Below, piece after piece: positions 11,510 to 23,690 of a stretch of DNA of 64,000 bases (positions are counted from its first letter, which is position 1; the number at the start of each line of letters is the position of its first letter). The translations under genes were made by a program, and so were the position numbers. Source of the DNA: Conchocele bisecta (lineage: Eukaryota; Mollusca; Bivalvia; Lucinida; Thyasiridae); contig CM055265.1 of NCBI GenBank assembly GCA_029237695.1, positions 108,736,773 to 108,800,772 of the forward strand, read 5' to 3'. The notes under the pieces were generated by a model. It saw only the letters and a list, made by a program, of their open reading frames with translations. It searched no databases and was not told where the DNA came from.

Positions 11510-11721
11510 CACAGGTGGAAGACTCGGACCTATGACACCAAAAAAATGCCTATTAAAAAAAGCCCATTACCCCACCCACTTGGTCTCGTACATTACCATC
11601 TCATATGTATACTCACCTTTATAAATAGAAGATGGTAATGTACGAGAGCAAGTGGGTGGGGTAATGGGATTTTTTTAATAGGCATTGTTTTGGTGTCATA
11701 GGTCCGAGTCTTCCACCTGTG
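11510..11721. mobile_element. short deletion derivative of the 1.1-kb foldback
   Basis: Same termini (CACAGGTGGAAGACTCGGAC) and about 95-bp arms, with the interior lost. Flanked by TGACGCAT at 11502-11509 and 11722-11729, an 8-bp target duplication supporting the same mechanism. Confidence 0.9.
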
Positions 11722-11729
11722 TGACGCAT

Positions 11730-12576
11730 ATGTAATCACAAATCGTGTCAATGCTGTGGACAGATGTATAGACACAAATAATTATACAGACGGGCGGCAG
11801 AAATGCCTAAACTATAATGTAGAACATTGTTGAATTTTTTTAAATACAATCTTACCTTGTGAATCTCATACACGTAGTCTACAATATATTTCTGTTTACG
11901 TATAGTTTAGCACGTGGAAATACAATTGTCGGCGACAAAAATAGAACATAAATGAAGGGCGTTCCGTACACAACAGAAAAGTGTTATAAACCTACACACA
12001 CTCGTGAAGTGGCATATTTCATCAGGTCTGAAAAATAGTGCTATACATATGTAGAGGATCTTACTTGTGTGATGATTTACTATCATATTTATTAACGAGT
12101 TTACTGATGTCATAAGAGGCTATGCTGAGTTTATTTACAAATCAGTCAAGGATCTTTAATAAATATCATATTACATCAACACAAATGTTAAATTTGCTTT
12201 ATTGCAGGAGCACATCATCATACTAAGCATATACTGGTTACCTAACGTGTTTTATTGTACCCGTCTGATTTGCACATTTATTACACTTAGTCTAGTGTAT
12301 TATGATATTGAATACACACTGGTGCCGGCCTTTATAGACATTGATAACTTGCTTATTGATAACTTGCTTATTTATAACTTGCTTATTGATAACTTGTAAT
12401 CAGTGAATATTTAAGATACAATAAAATAGCTGTAACGCTTTTGTTGGCTCGAGAACATTGTTCACTTATTCCCACATTATCCAAAAATATGATACGTCAA
12501 TACGATACCTACGAAAGTCAAGTTTATGCATTACAATAATAAAATAGATGTACACGTGGACTAGCATACAACTACA
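11730..12576. other. unassigned apart from a 15-bp tandem
   Basis: GATAACTTGCTTATT repeats about four times at 12340-12398. The rest shows nothing recognisable. Confidence 0.5.
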
Positions 12577-12664
12577 GTGGGGTCAGCGTGTAAGTGCACA
12601 CACGAACGAACACGACAGGTTGAAATGTTCGTTCGTGTGTGCACTTACACGCTGACCCCACTGT
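12577..12664. mobile_element. hairpin, GGGGTCAGCGTGTAAGTGC family
   Basis: Near-perfect 88-bp palindrome with ends CAGTGGGGTCAGCGTGTAAG. A split copy is at 24420-24688. Confidence 0.9.
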
Positions 12665-13588
12665 ATGATATTTTTTGCATTTGACTGAAAATAGTTTTAT
12701 TATCGTACAAAAGAGCATGTGTCATTGTTGAATGACAACTGTATCAATCACTTACGTTCAATCACTTAAGTTGGTTTATTACTAAAACTGCATGTGAAAA
12801 TACAGTGGCTAAAGTTATGTATTATTAAATTGTTAATGATGTGAACTCTATAGAAACCCAACTGGTGATATATGACAAACGAGATATCCTAAGGTATTTT
12901 AAAGAAACAGTGTCTTACATGATGTTTCAGATGATGTCGAAGATATTCAATGTTTCTTTTATTTTCTCTGTATTGACTCCAATTGCCATATACCACACGA
13001 CCCGCACCATTTTATTCAATCGAAGGCCAAGGACTGTGTGTTTTCTTATACCATATACAATATATACTACCATTGACTCTCATGAAGAGGGGAGATACAT
13101 GTAAGTTGGTGACGCATTTACGTTCGCTATTTCAGTACCAGGAAGCACACTTTGTGCAACATAACATTGTTTTAGTTTGAAAAATAAATACTGTTCCACA
13201 CCTAGAATATGTTGCTATTTATAGACACATGTGGAATTAACTAAATCAAAATTAGTAACCATCGACTGTAAACTAACGTTCGTAACGCTATTTATGATTT
13301 GGTATAATAAACATATTCAGTTTCCAAACCCTGATTATTTTCAAGACGAATTATAGGCACGATTTGGTTCAGACAGTCCACGTAAAGTTAAACATGTTTC
13401 ATCACTTTCGGCACATACCTAATACCACGTGTTTTTAAATTTGATTGATGTTTTAATTATACTAATAGGTTTCATTCATTAAATTAATGTCATTTCATTT
13501 TATTGGGATCATGATTGTGTTGAGAAATTAATTATTGAACACCCCTCGTAAATGACTTTTATAACTGACCACCCAATAATAGATATAT
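12665..13588. other. unassigned
   Basis: Over 900 bp, A/T-rich, with no convincing exon or repeat. Confidence 0.5.
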
Positions 13589-13711
13589 GCATTCATATGC
13601 TGCACGTGCAGCCTATGCTCAATAAATGTAAATCCAATATGAAATTTACAGACTATCAAAAGTTTGCACTTACGAACATTTTAATCGTAAGAAGTTTAGT
13701 GAAACGGCTCC
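13589..13711. mobile_element. right half of a CACTAAACTTCGTACGAC-family MITE
   Basis: Starts at the central palindrome (GCTGCACGTGCAGC) and runs to the right terminus. Confidence 0.85.
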
Positions 13712-13729
13712 CAGATGTAGTATGTACAG

Positions 13730-13898
13730 GGACCGGTTGTTCAAAACACCAGTTAGCTTAACGGACTGTTAAATCCTTAACGGACTGTTAAATCCTTAAC
13801 TGAATGGTTAAAATCTCTGTTAAAACAGAGATTTTAACCATTCAGTTAAGGATTTAACAGTCCGTTAAGCTAACGGATGTTTTGAACAACCGGGCCCA
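13730..13898. mobile_element. hairpin with TTAACGGACTGTTAAATCC repeats
   Basis: Ends CCGGTTGTTCAAAACACC and its inverse; the left arm carries a direct duplication of TTAACGGACTGTTAAATCC that the right arm lacks. Confidence 0.85.
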
Positions 13899-14760
13899 GG
13901 CGATGAGAGGCCCTTCAATTACAAATATATTCTATATGTATACACGTCTAAACCGGACACCCTGGGGACCCCATTGCGTTTCATTTATATGGCATTGATT
14001 GTAGTTTGTTCATGATTGAAAATGAGAACAAATCCGCATGGACTGTTTAATTATCCCCTTGCCGATAGACAAGCTGGGATATAGCGTTAGTCCATGTACT
14101 GCGTACGTACGCACATGCATACGTACGTTAGTAACACCTTTCATTTTTAGAAAACTCATTTCTTTTTCGTGCCCAGGTTTGCATATAGATGCAAACTTTT
14201 CTTTTGTCTGCAGAGGTGTTCAAATTGCTTACCAAACAATAGAGTCGATGTGTAACACACGCATTCGTAGCATTCAAATAATGTATTTACCCTTAGACCG
14301 CTATCGTATTGTTTTTGTTTTGTCGTCTGCTGTTTATTTTCTATTTTCCATTTTTATCATCAAAAACATGCTTTGACAGTACTTTAGAATAATTCACAAC
14401 ATGCTTTGACAGCACTTCAGAATCATTTCCATTGGAATTGCGCGAAATGTTCAAACCGTATCTTGGACTCACTGTGAGCCATTTTCTCCAAACTTCGCCA
14501 TTATAAGATGATTCAGTAATTAATGAACAAAACAAGTAGCTATTCCCGTGCCGGATGTTTTACTTATGTATGGAGCGCCAATTCGGATAATGCACTACTA
14601 AGCACGCTGCCAAACTGTAAGATGTTTTTGTAACATACATCCGCTAGGTAAACACATCCACTGATCACTATCACTTCCAATACAGCTTTATACAGCTTTA
14701 TATAGAAGTTAAAGGTACATGCGCACTCAGTAGGCACAACATATTCTTTATAGGAATTAA

Positions 14761-15000
14761 CCCTTTCACCCCTAAGTAACTGGAATGGATTTTGATATGT
14801 TCATTTTGCAACCAACCCAACCGTCACAAAATGGTTTTGAGACTAGTCCATTTATGAAAAGGGGATATTTTTTTGTTCTCAAAAATATTAAAATTACTTT
14901 CAAAAAATGCGGATCCTGATGAGACGGCGTGTACGAGCCGGCTCATCTGGATCTGCACTTTTTGCATAAACCTCTCTAGCGGGATTTCGGGTTCAAAGGG
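14761..15000. mobile_element. TTAA-flanked MITE, 240 bp
   Basis: Flanked by TTAA at 14757-14760 and 15001-15004; ends CCCTTTCACCCC and GGGTTCAAAGGG; centre GATGAGACGGCGTGTACGAG. Confidence 0.85.
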
Positions 15001-15357
15001 TTAAATAAGTGTATAATTGTGTCACTATTCCATCAGTTCTAACAATTTCAAGTGCCCTCTATACAGATAATATTTATTTTACTCATAGTGACTCGCGGTG
15101 GTATCAGGCAATTTTCATATGCAAATCAGGCATGACATTTTTTTAATTATTTGTACTAATTAAATGTTACCTGAAAAAATAATATTTTCGACAGATTATA
15201 AAGTATGATCATTGCACATCAACATTTTAATACGGAGAATAAATATTAACGTCCGTTAATATTTTAAGGAAACATGGTTATCGCCCCTGATATCAGTGTG
15301 GAAATTTACGTCTGACATAAAATGTATAATAATGCCAATAAATACGTGGGGTAATGG

Positions 15358-16007
15358 TAGCCGCAATAGCTCAATGGTAGGGCATCGGACTACGGATCGA
15401 AAGGTCCTGAGTTCCAATTCCGACACTGGCCCATTCGGCGTGATAGCCTATAGTCTGTTTCACGAAACCTGCCCAAATTTTACGGCTATATAAACAATGC
15501 AAAAACAATATTGTTTTCGATAATATTAAATTAAAGCAAAATTTAAGAATGAGCCTTCTTTTTATTTCGTGAAATTTGGTCAAATATTGGTTTTATTACG
15601 AAAAATTGATTTCTCTATGGGAATTTTTTGAAATTGACTCCGAAACCTAGCTAGATAGCTTGGAAATGATCTAACTAAGAAAACAAAAGTTAAATTTTAA
15701 AAATCGGTCCAGTATTTCTGAAATTCTAAAAAAAATCCCCATGTTAAATCCCCATAGACATCTTCACTCCGTGAAGATGTCTATGGGGATTTAACATGGG
15801 GAAATAATTCTTTTTCGCAATAAAATCAATAATTTCACGAAATAAAAAGAAGGCTCATTCTTAAATTTTGATAACATTTAATATTATCGAAAAAAATATT
15901 GTTTTCGAATTGTTTATATGGGCGTACAATTTGGGCAGCTTTCGTGAAACAGACAGTAGTCCTATCGAACCAGTGCCGTCGTTAAATCAAAGCATTTACA
16001 TTTTTTT
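15358..16007 (+). mobile_element. tRNA-derived SINE with target duplication, split by a MITE
   Basis: Flanked by GGGGTAATGG at 15348-15357 and 16008-16017. The head (15360-15430) has a pol III A box (TAGCTCAATGG) and B box (GAGTTCCAATTCC) and resembles tRNA-Arg(ACG). The tail resumes after the inner MITE with CAGTGCCGTCGTTAAATC and a T-run. Confidence 0.75.
15451..15958. mobile_element. 500-bp palindromic MITE, TAGTCTGTTTCACGAAA family
   Basis: Inverted termini AGTCTGTTTCACGAAACCTG; centre CCCCATGTTAAATCCCCATA and its inverse. Inserted in the SINE. Copies at 19370-19713 (left arm lost) and 21793-22352 (right end lost). Confidence 0.85.
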
Positions 16008-16109
16008 GGGGTAATGGTGAATGAATGTTTATTTTTCCAGAAAATGTCTCTAATGATGTCTCTGTTAGAAAGAACATTTTGTGCCTACTGAGTGGGCATG
16101 TACCTTTAA

Positions 16110-17344
16110 TCTAAATCTGCTCCCGACTTGACTGACGCGCACTGAGCAGCGGGTTTGTTGGTACGGAGTTTACTACAGTGAAGTCTCTCTAAACCGAACA
16201 ACCTTGCGACATTGATGTGTTAAATTATGACCCATTTCATTGTCAAATATCGCTGACGTTTATTAGTGTTCATGATTGTAATGCACACAGGCATGTGTTT
16301 CAGTGTTCTGACATCGGAATTACAGTGAAACTTCTATAAACAATAGATTTTACGTGCGCACGCAAAACGGTTTCGCGTGCGCACGCGATAGCTTAGGCAT
16401 CACGGGACGGTTGAAAATAGCCAAAATTGACTGCTTTTCTGATGGCGGCGTGTGACTTATAAAAATCACCGCCTCTCACAATAGCTTAAGGAGGCTCTTG
16501 CGACAAGTATTGAAAAATAATCGCAAATGAAGTACAAATCGCGCGCCACAATAAAAATGCAGTAACCGCATCAGATGTGTTTAATTAATTTTTTACAAAG
16601 TTACCCCACCCACCTATTGTTGGCCAGTAATTTCAACACGACTGAATTTGTTGGAATTGTTCTCATGAAAACATGAGGCACAGAGACTTTGTTATGTCTT
16701 GTTCTATCACTTATAACATCACACCATTTCCTGAAAATTATTCCAAAGCGGGGTCATAACCAGCTCAAATTTTCGCTACAAATGCCCGAACAATACCTTA
16801 AATTCTGACGCGAAACCGTACCGGCGAGATAGCATAGCATGCGCCACTTTCCAAGATGGCAAAATCAACCGGAGCTATTCAGTTTCGTAAAATTATGAAA
16901 TACACCTAGTCAAGCCTCCCAAAGTCTAGAAATATTCATAAACCTATTTTTTTCTAGACACACTGGTGTAACTGACAGGGTCGGTAGTGAAGTATATAGA
17001 AAATCATCCACCCCCTTTTTAAAGCTAGCCGCCCACTGTCCCGTGAGACCTTAGGCAATGAAACGACGTGCACGTCAGTTTATCAAAGTTTTACACCATA
17101 TTGGACTGTTACCAGTATAGATAGACAGTAGTATGACATGTCACCAGTATGTATACATACAAGTATGGCATGCCACGTATGAACAAACAACTTGAAAAGT
17201 CATGCAGAGCATGATTTTATTAGCCGATCAAATCAGGGTTCAATATATTTTAGTACTCTCAGGGAAAAGTGAGAGAAGTGTTGATTTCCTCCCCACCAAA
17301 TTCTCCCAGTTATATTTAGGTATCATTAATATCTAACTGTAACT
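16110..17344. other. unassigned upstream of the broken PIN-like gene
   Basis: Contains a short hairpin GTGCGCACGC/GCGTGCGCAC near 16350-16388. Weak inverted similarity exists between TTAGGCATCACGGGAC (16393) and CTGTCCCGTGAGACCTTAGGC (17037), possibly the ends of a degraded element. At 17218, ATTAGCCGATCAAATCAGGG matches the inverse of 58372-58390. Confidence 0.4.
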
Positions 17345-18660
17345 GTACAAAGATCAACCACTGAAAAGAAAGACATTAAAGGTGGTCGCAACCTCTTTCA
17401 GAGATTGTTAGTTGCTAAAGAATCTGGCCGTAACATTAATCTTGAGATGCTTCTTAGCCACGAACTCTCAAATACACCAATATCTCTATCTAATACTGCC
17501 GGCAACCTTCGGCAATGCACCAACAAGTCTGACCTGTGTCATATATTGGATGTAAATGCAACTTTTGAGGCACTTCCGGCTTCATCATTGAAAACTGCCA
17601 CACTGATCGACGGACACGCACTAGTGCAAGCAATATGTCGCCCATCTAATGGAAATACATTTGGAGATTTAGCAGCTGTCTTCATTGATTCAATCAATAG
17701 AAGCATTGAGTCTAGAGTAGATGTTGTGTTTGATAGATACCAAGAGGAGCAGTCAATCAAATGTGGAACTAGAGATAGGAGACCTGGAACCAAAAGTAGA
17801 CCAATTCGACATCTTATTGACAGTCGTGAGGTACTATTGATTCCCCAGCAAATAAAGCCAATCTCGCAGACTTTTTGTCTAAAGAATTGATGTCATCGCA
17901 ATCGCTCAAAGAACACGTTACTGCTGGAGGGTTCAGTTACATTGAAACAGCGCAGTCGTCTATGGATCGTGATGTACGTCTGCTGAAAGCGGATCATGAG
18001 GAAGCAGATACAAGAATTGTTCTGCATGCCATATAGGCTAGCATGCAGGGATATGAACTGCTAATAATTTCATGCAAGGACACAGATGTCCTCGTTATTC
18101 TGGTTCATTTTGCTTGCAAATTATGTAAAGAGGTGTGGATGAAAACTGGTAATATGAAAACTCCTAAATTTATAGCGGTACATAACATTGCGATTGAAGA
18201 GGAGCTTCGTAAAAGTTCGCTTTCCATGCGCTCACAGGATGTGACATTGTCAGTCAATTCGGTGGTCATGGTAATAGGTCAACATGTAAAGTGTTTGAAC
18301 GCCATCCCCATCTTCTAAAATAACTTGGTGTGGGTGGTCTGACAAATGACACCTGCTCCCATGTGGAAGAGTTTGTATGTCGAATATATTCACCTGAATC
18401 AGATGTGACATGTGTGAATGACTTGCGTTGCCACTTGTTCAGAAAAGGAACTGTTGAGCCTGAGAAATTACCACCTTCACATGACGCACTAGTTCAGCAT
18501 GTTCGTAGGGCAAATTTCCAAACAATGATATGGCGAAGAGCCCCCACAACCACACCAGGATTTGCCATCGCCAATCGGGCATGACTGGGAACGGAACAAT
18601 GAATGCAAAGGACTAAGGAAAATTATATCACAACTCAAAATTCACTTTCTCAGATACCGG
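17345..18660 (+). pseudogene. degenerate copy of a multicopy FEN/PIN-like invertebrate gene
   Basis: I recognise the pattern of a large uncharacterised family common in mollusc and cnidarian genomes: LIDGHALVQA, VDVVFDRYQ, HEEADTRIVLHA, ISCKDTDVLVIL, then GCD, FVCRIYSP, LPPSHDALVQHVRRANFQ and W-RRA. The spaced acidic motifs (EAD, D-T-D, GCD) resemble FEN1/XPG-type PIN nucleases; that function is inference. The copy is broken: frame changes near 17845, 18230 and 18550, and in-frame stops at 18034-18036 and 18321-18323. Reading across them recovers the motifs in order, so this is one decayed gene. A C-terminal cysteine-rich region seen in relatives is not recovered. The lack of introns could reflect a mobile or retroposed origin. 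Confidence 0.75.
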
Positions 18661-19369
18661 CTCGAATTTACCTGCACTTATGTGGCTTAAAGCATTTGTC
18701 TAGACCCAGTTTAAATCAATATCTACATACACTTCCATGCAACCCGGTTGTAGTATGTACTGTTCAACCCTCAGTCAATAATCTAATCCAGCAAAACAAA
18801 CATTACATTAGTATCAGGCTTCAGGAGTGTCATACCAGAGCGGGCACAATACTGGCAACACATGCCAAAAGTCTGCTGATTTCACGGATGATCAAACATA
18901 CACTACGTAGTATACATGTATCAGATACTAAACACAACACTGATCAAAATAAGTACTAATATGACTAGAATTTACCATGCTTACGTTTCTGAATTGGTGA
19001 TGTCCATAAATGTGTCAAAATTAATTTAAAAAAAGTACTTTTAGCACTTTGATTACATTGATTTAACCTATAAATGTGCATGGACTGTATTTAGATAACT
19101 ATTTATACATATGTTATCAATACCCAAATATATTACGCTGAAATAATACTTCTGAGTATACTTGTCTTAGTGAACTGAAGCGATGCTGATATTTCATTCA
19201 AGAAAATTCACTCTGTGACCTTTGACCTCATTAGTATGCGTAAAGGTCAAACTATTTTTTGGAAACAGGCAAACTGAGGTGTACTGATCAGTTTAAGACT
19301 TGTTTCCCAATTATAACATTCCGGCCTCCCTATACTGATTTTTTTCAAAATTAACCACCGGTCTACATG
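18661..19369. other. unassigned
   Basis: No gene or clear repeat, except a GTGACCTTTGACCTCATT patch near 19215 common in such elements. Confidence 0.5.
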
Positions 19370-19713
19370 TTAAATCCCCATAGAAGGTGTCTACGGGGAT
19401 TTAACATGGGGACATTTGTCTAATTTCAATCATTGCCAAGCTATCTAGTCAGGTTTTGGAGTCAATTTCCTTCTTTTTTTTTTTTCGTTTGTCAAATCCT
19501 CCCACAGCTCCTCCACCTCCTTTTCCCCCATGTTAAATTCTCATAGACAAATACATTTTTCGTAATAAAATCAGTATTTGACCAAATTTCACGAAATAAA
19601 AAGAAGGCTCACTCTTAAATTTTGATAAAATGTAATATTATAGAACAAACATATTGTTTTGGCATTGTTTATATAGCCGTACAATGTGGGCAGGTTTCGT
19701 GAAACAGACAGTA
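19370..19713. mobile_element. truncated MITE, TAGTCTGTTTCACGAAA family
   Basis: Starts at the central palindrome and continues through the right terminus. Confidence 0.8.
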
Positions 19714-19880
19714 GAGGCTGTGGTTTCAATCCCAGCCCTAGGCTTGAAAAATACTTTCAGTGTATGTCAATCCCACTGGTCTTTCGGATTACACAATGTA
19801 ATTGAAGCCGATCCCCCGTCTCTACATGACCTCAGCTATTACTGGGACGTTAAACCCATTCACTTTTCATCATCTGATAT
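19714..19880 (+). mobile_element. SINE fragment
   Basis: B-box-like GTGGTTTCAATCCCAG followed by a tail ending CTGGGACGTTAAACCC. The tRNA head is cut off by the MITE on its left. Confidence 0.5.
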
Positions 19881-20040
19881 GCGATACATCGTGCAGTGGA
19901 ACCCCTCTAAACCGGACACCAACAAAACATCCGTGATTATATTTTTTATGAGTTTCTTGGTCGTTTATCTCAGGTGATAATCTATTTTCATGATCGCATA
20001 TCACACAGCTATGGCTCAGAATGGTAAAATGCCTGATTTA

Positions 20041-20110
20041 CAGTGAAACCTCTCTAAACCGGACACCCTGGGGACCTCCCAGGGTGTCCGGTTTAGAGAG
20101 GTTTCACTGT
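20041..20110. mobile_element. 70-bp perfect hairpin, CTCTCTAAACCGGACACC family
   Basis: Both arms intact: CAGTGAAACCTCTCTAAACC to its inverse, loop GGGGACC. Confidence 0.92.
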
Positions 20111-20779
20111 ACTGTACACTATATTAAGTATGGACCAGAAGTTGCGAACGGACCGTGCCATATCAGATATACAGCAATTAAACGTTTGTCCGAAGCACTC
20201 TTGGTACATATATTCCCTTCAGATCGCTCAGTTCTTTCAACTCGGAGCCGAGTATATTTGATCGCTTATGGCCATGCCATTTATCTATATACCAGCCCTG
20301 GCCGGAGACATAATGCACCTATTGGCACCTGTTGGCTTGGAATCAAATAGCTACAGTACACATTAACCCCTTTCATGTTGTATACTGATTCGCAGATATC
20401 TAACATTTACCAGCGTACAAGCAGAGAATATATCAGACTACGAGATACATGTAGCCAATGTCGATTCAAATATTAGTAATGATAACAGAAATAAGGACTA
20501 GTCCGTGCATTTTATGAACATCCCTCGCCTAATCTATTTTCCTAAAACTTAGCCTGCAAACCGTAATAGGTCGGTGCTTGATACTTGGTATATATTTTGC
20601 TTATGCTGTGTATATTTCTTAAGTCATTTTCGAGCTTTGACCCCACCCCAACCCCGCTCTCCGCACCTAGATAATGGACTATACCACACGTTTTGTGAAT
20701 GTTCCATATATCAAAGACTTTACCGTGAAAACGGTTTTTGTCGGTAGGCTTTGGCAGCAGTAACTAGTGTTACAGCAGG
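20111..20779. other. unassigned
   Basis: No gene or repeat recognised. Confidence 0.5.
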
Positions 20780-21060
20780 TACTTTATCCGTCGTCCGCAT
20801 CGTCGTCGTCCGCGTCCTCAAACTTAACATTGAGGTAAAGTTCAAACTGTTGTTTCCTTTCACGTAACTGCCTCTTATTTCACACATGGCATGGTAGAGG
20901 ACCATCAGAGGAATGCATGTGACATGCATTCCTCTAATGATCCTCTACCATGCCCTGACAAAATTCATCATCCTCCACCCCAGCAAATATCAAGGCCAAT
21001 GTCACATACTTAGTACGTTCAAAAAAACCTAACTTTCAGGTAATACATAACAGAATCCTA
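20780..21060. repeat. relative of the CCCGCAACGAG element, with inner hairpin
   Basis: CGTCGTCCGCGTCCTCAAAC then AACTTAACATTGAGGTAAAG matches the unit at 1729-2400; a hairpin TAGAGGACCATCAGAGGAAT is at about 20895-20952. Confidence 0.6.
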
Positions 21061-21541
21061 AATAGAAAGGGAGTTTCACAAGTAAATCACTTTTTCGCTC
21101 ACTTTTTTGCTCTCTCGACACAACCGATTTCCACGTTTGAGCAGTTTTGGGGTCGAAATGTGGTCAAACTCGCAAATTGGAAGCTCATCAAATTCACCTA
21201 ATTCTCTGATCATTTCCAGGTTTGAGCAGTTTTGACGGGGCATTGTAGGAAATTTCCTACATTTGAAACTCTCCATGTATAGGTTTTCATAATTATTGAA
21301 CGCAAACACAAAAATATTGTTGATTAACAATTTATTTAATGAATATAAACTCGAATTTCCCACAATTGAAATACAGAATGTACAATTTAACAAAATAATT
21401 ACAAATTGGACACTGAAATGCCAAAAAAATACAACTCCGACAATATCCGAATACAATGAACTAAACATGATGATTGATCAGTCATGTAACTTCTGTTATA
21501 TGGGTTCATGACCCACCGACCCCCACTAGTCCCAAGAACAT
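21061..21541. other. unassigned, with a direct repeat
   Basis: GTTTGAGCAGTTTTG occurs at 21138 and 21221. The 130-codon minus-strand ORF here has no recognisable motif. Confidence 0.4.
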
Positions 21542-21776
21542 GGGCCTGTTTCACTAAACTTCGTACGACTAAAATGTTCGTAAGTGCAAATTTAGGGTCG
21601 TCTGGAAATTCACGCTGTTTTCTTGTAAACAATTTGTGGATTTACATTTATTGATCATAGGCGGCATATTGCAGCATATGCTCAATAAATGTAAATCCAT
21701 TAATTGAAATTTCCAGACGGTCATAAATTTGCACTTACGAACATTTTAGTCTTACGAAGTTTAGTGAAACGGCCCC
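21542..21776. mobile_element. palindromic MITE, CACTAAACTTCGTACGAC family
   Basis: Both termini and a degraded centre (GATCATAGGCGGCATATTGC). Confidence 0.88.
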
Positions 21777-21792
21777 CAGGGTCTCAGACTTA

Positions 21793-22352
21793 TAGTCTGT
21801 TTCACGAAAGCTGCCCAAATTTTACGGCCATATAAACAATGCAAAAACAATATTTTTTTTCGATAATATTAAATTAAAGGAAAATTTAAGAATGAGCCTT
21901 CTTTTTATTTCGTGAAATTTGGTCAAATATTGATTTTATTGCGAAAACAAAATTTCCCCATGTTAAATCCCCATAAACAAAATTTCCCCATGTTAAATCC
22001 CCATAGACATCTTCACGGAGTGAAGATGTCTATGGGGATTTAACATGGGGAAATTTTTTAGAATTTCAGAAATACTGGACCGATTTTTAAAATTTAACTT
22101 TTGTTTTTTTCTTAGTTAGATCATTTCCAAGCTATCTAGCTAGGTTTCGGAGTCAATTTCCAATTTTTTTCGTTTTTTGACTCCTCCCACAACTCCTCTA
22201 CCTTTTTCCCCCATGTTAAATTCCCATAGACAAATAAATTTTTCGCAATAAAATCAATATTTGACCAAATTTAACGAAATAAAAAGAAGGCTCATTCTTA
22301 AATTTTCCTTTAATTTAATATTATCGAAAAAAATATGGTTTTTGAATTGTTT
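21793..22352. mobile_element. palindromic MITE, TAGTCTGTTTCACGAAA family
   Basis: Left terminus intact; a 32-bp direct duplication around CCCCATGTTAAATCCCCATA at 21957-22008; right terminus missing. Confidence 0.85.
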
Positions 22353-22497
22353 AACACCGATTCCGTGGCGGCATTCTTGTGCTATCAAATCGTTAGCTGT
22401 AGCATCCTTGTTCTATGGAAACATTTTATAGATTTTCCACAAGACAAATTGCGTATCCGCGGCATTATGAAATAGGTTAACCACGGGTTAGTTACAC

Positions 22498-22570
22498 CTG
22501 GAGTATGACGGTATCCTCTTATCTTCCGTGAACGATCATAGTCAAGGTGGGCAAAATCGGTCACAGGCAC
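22498..22570 (-). CDS. weak exon-like segment
   Basis: A 73-nt open stretch between CAAATAACAG and a donor CTCCAG/GTGTAA encodes PVTDFAHLDYDRSRK, then IRGYRHTPG. It is charged and not repeat-like, but the acceptor lacks a pyrimidine tract and no partner exon was found. Could be chance. Confidence 0.2.
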
Positions 22571-23534
22571 CTGTTATTTGAATTTATTACACTATTGCGA
22601 GTTATTTGCACGGGTTTCGATGTGCAGTGAGAGAAACCCCGTAGTCCACTCCTTACAAATGATACACCCGTAATTGCGCTCTTTTATTACAGTCAAAATA
22701 CAATTATTTGAAAATTTGGAGAGAGACACGACTAATCTACAATGTTAATGTGATTGAACACATTCCAAACATGTACTCAAATTTATATAGTTCATAGAAA
22801 CAGCTGCGTAATTTGAATTTCAAAAAGTTTACATGACGTCACGTTTAACGTCACACAACGTAACGTCAACGTGCCGATTACACCCGGGAAGCACATCGTT
22901 GTGTAACTATTCATGCGCACAGCACAATTCATTGATTATAATCTCAAAAATCTCTAAATGTGCCTGTATAATGTAATGTTTATTCAGCAATATGCCTACT
23001 GGCCCTTGAGCATACAATATAATACAACAAAATATTTATCACAAGACGACAAACAGTGGTGAAGTATGTATTGATTCACTAGTAAATACATGCATATTCA
23101 ACATGCGTGCCAAACTATAATGCATTTGCATTATACTTTGGCCCACGATGTGAATACCATGTAGTTACCGTGATATCCAGCTGTCCGAGCACACGGTCCG
23201 TTCCCACGATCGACATCAGCAAGTTCGACCGTCCAAAGCTGAGCTGTGCTCAGCTTCGTCCGCTCGAAATCGCCAACCCCGAGCATGCACCCGGAGCATG
23301 CACTCAGAAGGCTTTGCAGAACCATACTAAGTAATTGCATAATTATGGTTATTCTCACTATCAGTTTGCCGTTTAGGACATACGCACAATCAATAAAAAT
23401 AAAAAGCATAAATAATAATAAAGCCTAGGTTTAAGTATACCGTGTAGGAGAGTAGACACAAAGTTATTTCGAGAATATGGTTATGTGACCATACCGTATA
23501 TATCCGCCGTGGAAGTGTAATAAATAGGATATTT
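22571..23534. other. unassigned
   Basis: A GC-richer patch at 23180-23330 is open on both strands and contains AGCTGAGCTGTGCTCAGCT; no convincing splice sites, so no gene is called. Confidence 0.4.
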
Positions 23535-23690
23535 AATCGTACATGTTTGAATAGCGGAAATAATAGACTCGTGTCCGTCGGCGTCCGTGCAAGCAGCTCG
23601 TTCACTACGCTCACTCGTTGCTTACGCGGAAGCCGACGCACACTCGTGTATTATTTTCCGCTTTTCAAAATGTACGATTGAATATCCTCT
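23535..23690. mobile_element. hairpin element
   Basis: Arms TAATCGTACATGTTTGAATAG / inverse, then CGTGTCCGTCGGCGTCCGTG / inverse, with a GC-rich loop. Confidence 0.8.

Larger units (their letters stand above)
14709..16109. mobile_element. TTAAAGGTACATGCCCAC-family element with two nested insertions
   Basis: Termini TTAAAGGTACATGCGCACTC and its inverse; intact copies are about 510 bp. Interrupted by a TTAA MITE (14761-15000) and by a SINE (15358-16007). Other copies: 25741-26251, 30408-30917, 41499-41929, 47046-47556, 51753-53979 (interrupted by the satellite), 53974-54225 (partial). Confidence 0.85.

Noticed and set aside
15360..15430. Functional tRNA-Arg gene
   Set aside because: The acceptor stem pairs at only three or four positions and the segment continues into a SINE body with target duplications.
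21076..21468. 130-codon minus-strand ORF
   Set aside because: No recognisable domain, no splice partner, A/T-rich and next to MITEs.
23131..23334. GC-richer open stretch on both strands
   Set aside because: Contains a palindromic AGCTGAGCTGTGCTCAGCT and direct GAGCATGC repeats; no convincing splice sites.
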